Below are positions 45,020-55,330 of a stretch of DNA of 64,000 nucleotides, piece after piece. Numbering within the stretch: the first letter of the stretch is position 1; every line of letters begins with the position of its first letter. Below the pieces are notes generated by a model. It ran no database searches. It was not told the origin of the DNA and saw only the letters and a program-made list of their open reading frames with translations. A program made the translations under genes and the position numbers. This DNA is from Siphonodentalium dalli (lineage: Eukaryota; Mollusca; Scaphopoda; Gadilida; Siphonodentaliidae), in NCBI GenBank assembly GCA_032622095.1, contig CP136065.1:52883949-52947948 (forward strand). Direction: 5' to 3'.

Positions 45020-45592
45020 TTAAGATACGCGACGCTAACGTGTAGTTTATTCGATAACTTCACGACATTGCTGTCAAATACCGCGGTTGTGGCTTGTATG
45101 AATAAGTGAATATTAATTGAATTTGTTTGAAGCTATTAATTGGTCAAGCAAGGCATCGTTCGCTGCGCATTGGCTCGATTTATATCATTTTTGTGTGATT
45201 AACCAATAGAATTGCGCTGTGTTATGTAAACAGAAGCACAACTTCTGTAACACGAGCAGGCTCTTGTTTATGTACACCATCGTATGTCTTGACGACAATA
45301 TACTATTTACGCGCTGATTATGTTTGGCATATGTACAAAACTATATATATTTTAATATTCCTTCTGTTGATGGCGATTTGAACAAATATGAATATTTCTG
45401 CAACGAACGCCGCCCGTGCCTTTAAGACACGCGACGCTAACGTGTAGTTTATTCGATAACTTCATGAGATTTCTGCCAAATACCGCAGTTGTGGCTTGTT
45501 TGAATAAGTGAATATTAATTGAATTTGCAGGAAGCTATTCATTGAACAAGCAATGCATCGTTCGCTGCGCATTGGCTCGATTTCTCCCGTTT
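45020..45592. repeat. Direct duplication of ~160 bp flanking a truncated family D element
   Basis: TTAAGATACGCGACGCTAAC ... CATTGGCTCGATTT (45020-45180) is repeated at 45422-45592 (TTAAGACACGCGACGCTAAC ... CATTGGCTCGATTT). The material between (45181-45425) is the right part of a family D element ending GCCGCCCGTGCCT-TTAA. Confidence 0.88.
45181..45425. mobile_element. Family D element, truncated
   Basis: It matches the last half of 62788-63271 (TGATTAACCAATAGAATTGC, ACACCATCGTATGTCTTGAC, GATGGCGATTTGAACAAATA). The inner break is at 45181 and the intact end is at the TTAA at 45422-45425. Confidence 0.88.
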
Positions 45593-46124
45593 GAAATAAT
45601 TTTTAGACCGTAAGTTGATTGAAATGAAACACAGTCTAATTTTAGTTAGGCTGGGCTGGCTGACGACTGGGCAATATTTTTCTCGCCTCTGACATCGAGA
45701 AATTTTAGGCTTTCAAGCTTGACGAGCGACGTCAGATGTTTATCAATCTGAATCTCCCCAGTATTTTAATCGAGCATAGAGTTATCCCGCATTATTCGAA
45801 TTGTTATAGGTTACAATACACCAAATGATTTGCATAGGCCTCAGTGTTAACAAATCCCGCTTGCATGTATTCGCAGGAAAGATTTGACCCTGCACGAGTA
45901 TCAGAAATTGAAGAACGTCCTTTTAGACACACGAAAATGTGCCCAAAAGTACTTGTCAACGTACTGCGTCACACTGCAGTTTTGACAAACGTCACACTAC
46001 CCTTAAAATGGAGAAATAAATGACATCGAAAATAACACCAACCCTCCCATAAATCATTCGCCAATTTGACAGCCGTAACCGTTCACCATGTGGCTATATT
46101 TGATGTTTCTCGTCGGGAAACACG
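45593..46124. other. Intergenic, no gene seen
   Basis: No recognised feature. Confidence 0.4.
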
Positions 46125-46800
46125 TTTTTGTCCCCCGTAAAATTTATTTTCGGGGGACTATTGTAATCAGCTTCGTCCGTGCGTCTGTGCGTCCGTGCGT
46201 GCGTCCGTCCGTCCGGGGTTATAACTCCAGTAATTACCATCCGATTTGATTGAAACTTGGTATGTAGGTGTCTCAACCAAGAACACATGTGCTCTGCAAT
46301 TCTGGGTTTGATCCGATGTTCTTTTATGGAGTTATTTCCCTTTTTTTTAACTTAGAACATTTCTGACTTTTTCGGTTTCCGGATGATATCTCAAGTTTGG
46401 ATCGATTAATTGCATATACCGTTTTTATGTGGATCAGTCATATCAAGATACAGGTTGAGTTCGAATTTGAGTTTGATCCGATGATTTTTCCTAGAGTTAT
46501 GGACTTTTTTCGACTTAGAAAATTCAATTTTCTTCTTTTTTCTTTGGTTTCCGGATGATAACTCAAGTTTGGACTGTTCAATTGAAAATTCCGTTTTTTG
46601 TGTGTCATTGATATCAAGATAAAGGTAAAGTTCGAATTTGAGTTTGATCCGATGATTTTTCTCAGAGTTATGGGCTTTTCGACTTAGAAAATCCATTTTC
46701 TTGTTTTTTCTTTGGTTTCCGGATGATAACTCAAGTTTGGATTGTTTAATTGGAAATTCCCAGAGTTATGGGCCTTTCGACTTTGATTTTTTTTTAAATA
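46125..46800 (+). mobile_element. Tandem-core element with terminal hairpin and ~170-bp units
   Basis: It starts with GTCCCCCG / CGGGGGAC (46130-46158), followed by TCAGCTTCGTCCGTGCG and a (TGCGTCCG)n tract. Units then start near 46374, 46546 and 46713 with GGTTTCCGGATGATA(A/T)CTCA and share GAATTTGAGTTTGATCCGAT and TTTTTC(C/T)(T/C)AGAGTTATGG. The first part contains TTGAAACTTGGTATGTAGG, a phrase like that in the 25094-25657 element. No ORF of note. Confidence 0.65.
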
Positions 46801-47727
46801 ATTTTCTGTATGAGGGTACCTTCATGGTGTAATCAACTCCTCCTACAGTTTTGATCGTAGATATTTGAAACTTCAGAATATTGTTACCAACATAAGGCAG
46901 ATGTGCAACATGTATATAGATGACGGAAAAATTACGACATATCACCATATCAGTTTTATTGGTGGATGTAGATCAACAGAGGGTTAATTTATGTTTAATT
47001 ATACATAGAAACCACATACCCTCGGCCATAGTAGCAACTGAGGAGTTTGCCCAAATAACATAACCAGGTTAATATCACATGCAGTGCTTGGTTCGAAAAT
47101 CCGATTTAATCGAGATTGAAATCAGCTTCTCCATCGCTGGGCGGTTTATCTGTATCTATATTTGCCAATGGTTATCTGTCTGTCAGCTATATCAAGCTTC
47201 ATGTATATATGATTTTATAATACAAACTTTTCAGGATCGAAAATAATCGGCTTGGTCTGGTTTATTCTGGTTTACTCTTTCACTATTAAATAGTAAATAC
47301 GCCTTGGCGCTCACATTGAAGGAAATGATTCATGCACGTGAAGTATAATTAAAACAAATTCCTAGCTTCACTAGTTAGTTACACTGGTTACCCTCCATTT
47401 AAATACACATTACTTGCTTATTTTCCTACATAACTGACATCTTACGACTCAGCCAGTACATGAATTTGAAAAATTCAAAATTCAAATATTATATACTGTC
47501 AAAATAAATTCAATAACATCTTCTGTGCCATTTCAACATATCATCGCGCAAATACGCACATAATCGACTTAATACGAAATAGGTACATAATGTGATCATT
47601 TGATTCTGAAATAAGCTGATAATGGAGTAATAGCCGTTATTTCGTTTTATGGCGCGGGCCACAGTGAACACACGTGTTAAAGAGCGTGAACATGAAAAGT
47701 CGTGAGTTGTCATTTTCCGCACATAAT
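46801..47727. other. Intergenic, no gene seen
   Basis: AT-rich, with no recognised feature. Confidence 0.4.
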
Positions 47728-47821
47728 CTGATTAGAATTGCCTCATTATGAGTTGATAATGTGACTAAATCGCTCTCATTTTCAGCGCGTTATCGACTCA
47801 AAATGAGGCGATTCTAATCAG
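47728..47821. mobile_element. Small foldback element (~94 bp)
   Basis: The left arm CTGATTAGAATTGCCTCATT ... GAGTTGATAA pairs with the right arm TTATCGACTC ... AATGAGGCGATTCTAATCAG around a ~28-nt centre. A few mismatches. Confidence 0.75.
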
Positions 47822-48178
47822 AGTATCTACCTAAAATAGGTTATATTCTAAGCAGATAATATACGGATTTTCGGTAGAACATGCTAGTCATTTCCTAAAA
47901 CACGGCGTCTGAACTACGCGGAAATGTTAACAAATAGTCCTCCGCTCGTCCCGAACATATCACCATTAAACAAACGAGAATCAATTTTGATTCAAAATTT
48001 ACTGAAATACAGTAATGCCCTAAGTAATCGACTCCTTAACCACAGCAGAATTATGGGTAACTTTTCAGGATTTATTCGGAAATATGGCTTGTTGCCATTG
48101 ATTGGAAAGCTCTCAGTTACTGTACCTGTGTTGAGCGAGTTTATTCAAATTCAAATAACTTTAGCTGTACAAAAAAAT
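47822..48178. other. Intergenic, no gene seen
   Basis: The 102-codon frame at 47924-48232 runs into the tRNA-like segment and is not taken as a gene. Confidence 0.4.
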
Positions 48179-48262
48179 CCGCCCCTGTCTGGGATAGAAC
48201 CGGCATCACCATCGCCCGATGGCTTATTATAACGGTCTAATGCACTGTGTACCTTAACCGAG
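48179..48262 (-). repeat. tRNA-like segment, probable SINE head or tRNA pseudogene
   Basis: On the minus strand, GGTTAAGGTACACAGTGCAT is followed about 40 nt later by GGTTCTATCCCAGAC. The latter fits a pol III B box (GGTTCNANNCC) at 48191-48201. CCATCGGGCGATGG in between is a short hairpin. Spacing is right for the A and B boxes of a tRNA-derived promoter, but a complete cloverleaf with a clear anticodon could not be drawn. Confidence 0.4.
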
Positions 48263-49853
48263 TAACAACAGGGGCCCCTCGATATAACAAGATCATAAAT
48301 ATTATCCCAGTTGTTGTACATGCTATATTGTTGGTCCTAATCATGAAGGTATAAAATTCTGAAGTTCTGAGCCAGACCAAAGCCGGAATTGAGATCAAAC
48401 AGAGCGGCATAACTCACATAAAATCAACATATGTACTGATCGATAAGCCGTATATAAGATCGGCTGGAAACCTGTTCGGTTTTTATTGATTAGCACGCAA
48501 TAATTATGGTACGAAGGAACATCTGGCGCTCACGTCAGATAATTATAGCTCGTAGATCAGAGGTTTGAGATCGGCAGGTATCGGGCATAAACTGTTCTGC
48601 TGCTAAGTCCTCAAAGACCTCGACTAGCAATATGACCTACGGGTCACGACTACTATAAAGAGAATCGATTCTGTGAGGATTTCTCGAACATATGTACCAT
48701 TAACTGGTTGGGGATGGAATGAATATAAAGCTATACCGTGGCGTAGCTAGAACTATTCCTTTCGTGAGGTGTCAAGCTCTGCATTTTTCAACTGCAGCAT
48801 AGTTGAACCAAACAAATATCCCCAACTATATGGGGAATTTCATTTGTAACCGTCCTTTTGGGTTTTTCAACACCAAGTATATCAAGCTTACTTAGTTGAA
48901 AATTCCAGCCTGAATCCCATGTTGTTGGAAATGTTCCAACTATATGAAGACAATTTCAGTATAAAGTTGTCTAAACGTAGGTAAATTATCGAATCTTTAT
49001 CAAACAACATAATTTACACTAAATATTAGGGGGTTTTCGTTCGTGATGTCTTAACTTCAAATTTTCAACTGCACCATATGTACTTGAAGATTACATATCT
49101 CAAATTTAATTTGCACCCCAAGCTCAATTTACACAAAAATTACAACCTAAAAGCCTGTGGTTAAAATTATTTCAAATACAGGTGCATATGGACGATTTCA
49201 GTCTAAATGTTGACTATATAAGGATAATTACACTATAGCATAGAACAATCTAAATTTATGATACGGCACGGCAGATGAACTGAAGGCCGTGGAAATGTCA
49301 ACTTTAGAGAATATAACGGTACATTTTCTTAAAAGAATCAGCGTGGATGATCTGCATCACAGCGAATTGGCAGGACAAATTGACCAAGGGTGGCTAAGGG
49401 GGTTGATTCATATATACCAACCCCATGTTGCCACATCGATAATTATTTTTTTCTGCGGGAGAAGTCCTCACGGCCTGTCGATTAACGATATGACATGCAG
49501 ACTGGTCACACCCACTAAGGATTCAGTGAGAATATCTTGAACATATACACCATAACCCAACTGAGGATGCATGGTTTGAATTTAAAGGAATTACAGTATC
49601 TCACCCCCACCATCTGATGTGCTACATTTTGCCTATACATGTACAAGTTTCCCCACTGGAACAATTACAGTATAAACCCCATAAATGTCTGACCGTGGAC
49701 AGCGTCCAACTGAGGACAATATATAACTTGTTCGAATCGATCGAGGTATATATATAACAACATATATATTGCACTAAATATTAATTAGGAAATTGAATTA
49801 TTACAGAATCCTGTAAACCTATTTTCCAGCATGAAATTTCCAACTATGGTTGT
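48263..49853. repeat. Gene-free stretch with diverged duplicated segments
   Basis: Phrases at 48670-48735 (GAGGATTTCTCGAACATATG, ACCATTAACTGGTTGGGGAT) reappear at 49525-49585 (TTGAACATATACACCATAAC). The 48895-49000 text (TTGAAAATTCCAGCC, TTCCAACTATATG, ATTTCAGTATAAA) has relatives at 49650-49700 and at 53780-53830, in keeping with an old dispersed repeat. Nothing coding was recognised. Confidence 0.5.
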
Positions 49854-50116
49854 TTGACCCTTTCTATACTGCATGGATTCTCCAACTCAGCTTTAAACTT
49901 ATATATTGTAATGGTCTATTATTCATTTGGAGGGGTGTTCAGATAATAAAGGCAGTTATCAAACCGCCCAGATAATTCAATATCAGAATGATTCATATTC
50001 ATTGGTGGGCAATGTTCAGATAATAAGTTCAACAAATGGTCGTTTGTCGAACTTATGATCTGAACATTTCCTAAGGGAACTACTCATCAATGATTATTTA
50101 GTATAGAAAGGGCTAA
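49854..50116. mobile_element. Family F element, copy 2
   Basis: CCCTTTCTATACT at 49858-49870 is inverted as AGTATAGAAAGGG at 50100-50112. The outer bases are TTGA and CTAA, decayed from TTAA. The central palindrome at 50012-50067 (ATGTTCAGATAATAAGTTCA / CGAACTTATGATCTGAACAT) is shared with 35719-35773. Confidence 0.78.
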
Positions 50117-50199
50117 AGTGGATCATTTCCAACTGTTAAAACTGTTTACCTGGGTGAGGGCTGGGAATTGTGAGAACATCTGTATCATCCAGTCACCCA

Positions 50200-50330
50200 C
50201 CGATTGAAAAAAAATTATTAGGGATTTGGGATTTGACCCGGGAAGATTTGGAAGAGGCGGCACCCCTTCCCTACAAGCCACTTTGGAATTTTGAATGGGG
50301 TCATGGGCATGGTTTAACATAACGCATGAC
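50200..50330 (-). repeat. Possible degenerate SINE / tRNA-like segment
   Basis: On the minus strand, GGGAAGGGGTGCCGCCTC is followed by CCGGGTCAAATCCCAAATCC, which recalls a B box (GGTTCAAATCC) with one base missing. It directly follows the family F element. Weak evidence only. Confidence 0.25.
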
Positions 50331-50751
50331 ATGGTGAAGGTGAAATGGAAATGATCTGGATTTTGTTTTCTTCTTTGCCTTTTTTATTCTTCTTGCATGC
50401 AGCTGATACTGTTGCTCATGCTGATGTTGTTGTTGTTGTTGGTTGAGATGTCAGCTGGGAAATGGCGACAGCTATGAGTTAGAGTTCGAGTGTGGACTAA
50501 ACATATATAGCCGATTTATAGAGACCCAGTGTGAGTGTTTATTGCTTCAATGTGCGTGAACCAATTCTAATTATATAGCTGTGGCTTGATTATCTTCGTT
50601 CTGTGATTCTAACTTCGACAGCACCATACTTGAACGAGACTAATGTTCTCAACGCCACTGACAATTATATTTGGAGCCATTTGGTTGCGATCAATAAATG
50701 TACAGTACATGTACCTCAAGCTTGCCTACTTAAATCCACTTATGGTTGGAA
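50331..50751. other. Intergenic with a short (GTT)n tract
   Basis: GTTGTTGTTGTTGTTGG at about 50428. A minus-strand poly-Gln reading through it meets a stop just upstream and is not accepted as coding. Confidence 0.45.
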
Positions 50752-51003
50752 ATTTTTAGGACATAAAATAAAAAACATCCATTACCCTGCAGGGAGCCCC
50801 ACACATATATAGAAGCATATAGAAGAGTGTCGTCTGCTCATGTTTGTCTGGGGCTCTGTATGGGTGATATTATAAAATTGTTAAAGAATACAAGAAAAAA
50901 TTATTAAAATTGTAAATAATTGTTAGGCCAATGCATTCTCTTATATATGCGAGGCGACCTATGGTCGACTCGCATATATAAGAGAATGCATTGGCACAGG
51001 GTA
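50752..51003. mobile_element. Half element carrying the palindrome module
   Basis: TTTTTAGGACATAAAATAAA, ACATCCATTACCCTGCAGGG and GTGTCGTCTGCTCATGTTT match the interior of 27074-27502 (27238-27330). They are followed by the AT-rich spacer and an intact palindrome at 50927-50998. The GTGACCC termini are missing on both sides. Confidence 0.8.
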
Positions 51004-51696
51004 GACGGGTTCAGTCTAAATGTTGACTGACAGATGGTAAATCTTCGAATCTTGGTTTAAGTGCGACACTGGCATGTGTGTGAGACAACCCCCTCTTACA
51101 GTCTGACCACGGACGCCCCTGTCACTGCTCACAGTAAAGTAACGGCAGCTGCTTATATGCCAAGAGACAATACATGATATTATATCCACACGAGTAAAAG
51201 GAGTTTTATGTTCTAGCGACACGCGACATTGTTTCATTGGTGACCAGGTTGTCGGCGTATCGGTACAGAGGCCATCTGGTGGCGACGTATTGTTCAGGAA
51301 GATGATTAGACAGGTGGCGCTGTTGTATCCGGATCACTGGGACATAAGTCGCGTGCGTGATTTACCACGCAGCGTGAACCAATCATCCAGAGACACCGGT
51401 TTTATGACTTTCCATTGTTCAAAATCAATTAATAGTCATTTTTCCCTCGTCATCTGCTTCGAGTCGATTAAATCTATCGGGGCACGTGCCACGTGGTCAC
51501 AAAACATCTGGTGCGCAAGGTGCGAGAGCAAGGTGCGCGGATAGAAACATATCATCTGATTTTGAAATTTTGACCGTTGTATTTTGGCGGAACTGGGGCA
51601 AACTGGTAAAGACCGAACTAAAATATGCGCAACATTGTTATCCGATTGGTTATCACTGAATATCACATCAGGTGGATTTTGATAAGAGCGAACTGT
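51004..51696. other. Intergenic, locally GC-richer, no gene recognised
   Basis: The patch 51240-51560 is richer in GC and open for 84 codons on the plus strand (51290-51544). No domain or conserved motif is recognisable. Confidence 0.4.
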
Positions 51697-51975
51697 TTAA
51701 CCCTGTCTATACTAAATTGATTTCTCCCAGTCAGTTATAGAGTGTATATTGGAATGGTCTAGTATTCATTTGGAGGGTTGTTAATGTGATAAAACAGACA
51801 ACAGCCAGACGGAAATATATTACAAGGCAACAGATAAATAAAAGTGCAGAAGGAACCCTATTTATTGATGGAAATGATTAGATAATAAGTTCAACAAATT
51901 TAAACGACATATGGTTGATTGTAGAACTTATCATCTGAACATATCCTATGGGGTAACTACTCATCAATGAAGCAC
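51697..51975. mobile_element. Family F element, copy 3, right end lost
   Basis: It begins TTAACCCTGTCTATACT and shares TTGGAATGGTCTAGTATTCA and TTTGGAGGG with copy 2. The central palindrome at 51873-51942 (GATAATAAGTTCAACAAATT / GAACTTATCATCTGAAC) is present. The inverted terminal repeat is not found at the right. Confidence 0.7.
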
Positions 51976-52978
51976 GTTTTGAATAATTTCGCAGAAGATA
52001 TTTCTCCAGAAAACTCGATTTCACTTGTCATCTTCTTCATTGCTTATAGAATCTGAAAAGTCAGTTTGGAGAATACCAAAGATAGGAATTGTTATACATT
52101 TGAGAGATAAATTATACTTGTTTACCCATTTATCGCCTTACGTATGTGAACCAAAACTCAAAAATTAATATAACGGATCTTCCCGTCATTCGCGATACAA
52201 TGTTGACCGTTTTAATTTCTGGATAAAACATCATACCGCCATATATTATAATAATAAATCAGACACACGTTTTAGTCCGATGAGATAATATATATATATA
52301 CAATCCTCGAACATAAGATTTTCAAACAGAAAACTAAATAATGGAATTTGTCTTTTTATATGAGGTTAACTATGAAATGTCTTGAATCTAGAAAACTTTC
52401 CTCTCAGGATCTTCAGATATCAATTTCACTCGAGAAAAGTTCTTGGATACTTGTAGACTGTTACATTTGACGGACCTTTAGAAAGCCTTCACGTAGAAAC
52501 GTCAAATGGAAAAAAATAAACTAATGTTTACCATCTGTAAATTTATGTGGACTTTAAGTCTCCATTATATGTTGTGGCTCTCTCATAGTTATGTGCAGAA
52601 AGTTGGTCTGTGACGTCCATTACTCGCGATAAGTAGCCCGTTGCTGCACATTCTAATAACCGTAAATACCATCATTTGCAGTAACACACACTATGGGAAT
52701 AAAAACCAGAACCAGTTGGGTAACTTGGCAGGTATACCAATCAATTAATACAACCTGTTCAACGGGAACAACGGTCTGATGCCATGATTATTATGCCTCG
52801 CAGACTATAAATTTCCAGACAATTATTTCGGCTTAATGGAAATTAGGCTCGGTGATGGAATCCCTTTCAAGTGGGATGGATGCACCAACAATCACTGTTA
52901 GTCCCATCTGGTGTTAATTGTTACAAGAAGTATAGTGTTGATTAGTCCGTATACCTATATAGACCGGCATATCGTAAG
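51976..52978. other. Intergenic, no gene seen
   Basis: AT-rich, with no recognised structure. Confidence 0.4.
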
Positions 52979-53125
52979 ATGCAGCAGTGGTTCTTGGCAC
53001 CGATTACGAGAAGAACGGAGCGATTGCTTCCTATGCTTATGCCATTCTCATATGACAGCCGATTCGCTGAAAAAGAAGAAATAGTTGTGCACATGGGTAA
53101 TTTGCGAGCACATTGGCCAGGTACG
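52979..53125 (+). CDS. Unassigned candidate 5' exon (~49 codons)
   Basis: An ATG at 52979 opens a frame MQQWFLAPITRRTERLLPML ... SYDSRFAEKEEIVVHMGNLR ... AHWP. It ends at a strong donor-like CCAG|GTACGTG, with a stop just after. Composition is protein-like, but no family was recognised and no partner exon was found. It may be chance. Confidence 0.2.
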
Positions 53126-53640
53126 TGAATAACGGTGTATGTGTGCTTTGTCAAACTGAATGATATTACACACAGATGCGGAGCCACGGATAATAGGGAA
53201 TCACCACCCTCTCACGTAATTGACTCCAATCACAGCATCAACTTGGCTCAGTTCAATGGGCTACAATTAAAATGCGTATTTTCAAATGTGTCCAAGGTGA
53301 GGTTTTCAGACCGTTCATCCAACTTATGCCACCATAATTGTTCTAGATCCCAACACTTAGACAGGGACGTGGCTAGATGGTCTCCGTTGGAGGGGGTGTC
53401 CACTTTGGGAAATTCCAACTGCACCCCCCCCCCCTTGAATCCAACTGAACACAAGTTTTTTTGCATAATTCCATTTGCACAACCCCCTCAGTGCTCAGGC
53501 CTAATAGCGCCTATATATTCATAAACCACGGTTCTGTATACCCGGTATAAGAACATTCAGATATTTGAACCTGAAAATTGCATAAATCCTAACATCTAGT
53601 GGTCCAAGTCCAGATAAATGCACAAAGCTAAGGACAAGAG
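53126..53640. other. Intergenic; long frame without motif
   Basis: The 129-codon plus frame at 53135-53524 overlaps a C-rich tract (CACCCCCCCCCCCTTG) and shows no domain. GGGAAATTCCAACTGCACC belongs to the dispersed repeat seen at 48.9 and 53.8 kb. Confidence 0.4.
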
Positions 53641-54200
53641 ACCAGAACACACTGGGCCGACCATGGTTGTTCGGCCCGGTGTGAGAAAATTTTGAAAACT
53701 TAACAAGAAAATCGCAAATCCTAGCATCTACACTGGCCTCAAGCTTTCCTAGTGAAATTTCAAACCTCATACTCACCTTAAGGTTGGAAAATTCTCCAAC
53801 TGATGACCATTTCAGTCCACAATTTTGACTAAATGTAGTAAAATATTGTATTTTCAACTAATTAGCAGTTTTTTATTGGCCACGGGGGAGGGACCATGAC
53901 ACACCGGGCGGACCATGGTTCGGCCCGGTATGTGAAAATTTTGACATCTGAACAAGAAAATCGCAAAATCCTAGCATCTAGACTAGCCTCAAGCCTTCCT
54001 AGAGTTGTAAATTTCAAACCTGACACCCCCACTTAGGTTGTAAAATTTCCAACTGATGACAATGTTGACCAAATGTAGGACAACATTGTTTTCTTAAATT
54101 GACTAGCAGCTTTTGACTGGTCACGGGGGAGGGACCTGGACACAAGCTTTCCAAGTGTTGGAAAATTTCCAACTGATGGCAATTTCATTCAAAATTTGAC
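53640..54200. repeat. ~252-bp tandem repeat, about 2.2 copies
   Basis: ACCATGGTTGTTCGGCCCGG at 53660 and ACCATGGTTCGGCCCGGTA at 53912 start units that share AACAAGAAAATCGCAAA, CCTAGCATCTA, CCTCAAGC(T/C)TTCCTAG, AACTGATGA and TTGGCCACGGGGGAGGGACC. A third, partial unit runs from about 54118. Confidence 0.85.
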
Positions 54201-54575
54201 CAAAATCAGAAAAATATGCAAATATTGGTCCAAAAACAATAAATCCCCCTATAAATTGTTTGAAAATCAAACTACAAGAACATTTTCAACCTATTGTTGG
54301 TGTCAACTGTTGTGTCAGGTATATATGAAATTTCCAACTGTTGAACATTTTCACCAAAGTAATGGGGGGGGGGTGAGACCAACGTCACGTCTCTGCACTT
54401 AGAATCTGCTGATGATTATATACACGGGGAAGCCTTAATTGATGGCGCTGGGGTGACAATTATTTTCCAATATCACAGACATATAGGTTCCTGATATCTG
54501 AGAATTTGAAAGGCTTGAGTCTACTCAGTTGTATGGAAATTAAACTATACATCTTTTCTGAACTATAGGTATTAT
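54201..54575. other. Intergenic, no gene seen
   Basis: Contains a G-run (ATGGGGGGGGGGTGAG) at about 54361 and no recognised gene. Confidence 0.4.
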
Positions 54576-55330
54576 TGTCCTCAGACATTCCGTCGAAGGA
54601 CTCTAGTAACGACCCTCGTTCGTGCTTCCGTCCGTTACTTTGTCCGAGCTTGTATTCTGTCATTTTCAGGTCAATTATTTTTTAACTTGGCACATATATC
54701 ACCCGGCATTGGAATCTCCGCATGCACCTGCGATCTTGAGTTCGGTCGGACTCATTTTGGTGGAGTTATTGCCCTTTGTCGACATAGAATCGTACATCCT
54801 GGGTCGCATCTTTTGTCCGAGCCTGTATTCCGTAATTTTCCAGTCATTTGTTTTTAAACTTGGCACAGATGTCAACCACCACGGGAACCTGCACACCTGC
54901 GATTTGAGTTTAGTCAGAGTCATTTTGGTGGAGTTATTGCCCTTTTTCGTCATAGAATCGTTCAACTTGCTGGGACGCATATTTTGTCCGAGCCTGTATT
55001 CTGTCATTTTCCAGTCAACTTTAAAAAACTTGGCACATATGTCAACCAGCATGGGAACCTGCGCACCGGCGATTTTGACTTCAGTCGGAGTCATTTTGGT
55101 GGAGTTATTGCCATTTTTCGACATAGAAATGTTTTATGTTTTTTATTTTAGAGCTATTGATCCTTTCTCGACACATTGAAGATGTGCAACCTATTTAGTG
55201 AATATGCACTTTGTAACATATTCGTGTAATCAATATACACAGTTTGTAGTATAGGGATCTGAAACCCATACATCCTTCAAATCTGCCACCTTCGTCGGGG
55301 GACATTTTGGTCAGCGACCTTTTATTGGAT
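54576..55330 (+). mobile_element. Tandem-core element, ~172-bp units x3
   Basis: TTTGTCCGAGC(T/C)TGTATTC at about 54640, 54813 and 54984 starts units sharing TTTTCCAGTCA, AACTTGGCACA(T/G)AT, CATTTTGGTGGAGTTATTGC and CATAGAATCGT. Because the unit lengths are close to multiples of three, a 185-codon plus frame (54622-55179) and a 141-codon minus frame (54699-55124) arise; neither is a gene. CTTCGTCGGGGGACATTTTG at 55290 marks one end and resembles the CGGGGGAC hairpin of the 46125 element. Confidence 0.7.

Noticed and set aside
50400-50470. Minus-strand poly-Gln peptide followed by a basic stretch
   Set aside because: A (GTT)n tract read in reverse, with a stop immediately upstream in frame and no acceptor that removes it.
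53135-53524. 129-codon plus-strand frame
   Set aside because: Crosses a poly-C tract and part of a dispersed repeat; no domain.
54622-55179. 185-codon plus frame and 141-codon antisense frame
   Set aside because: Both run through ~172-bp tandem units; the peptide repeats with the DNA and has no domain.
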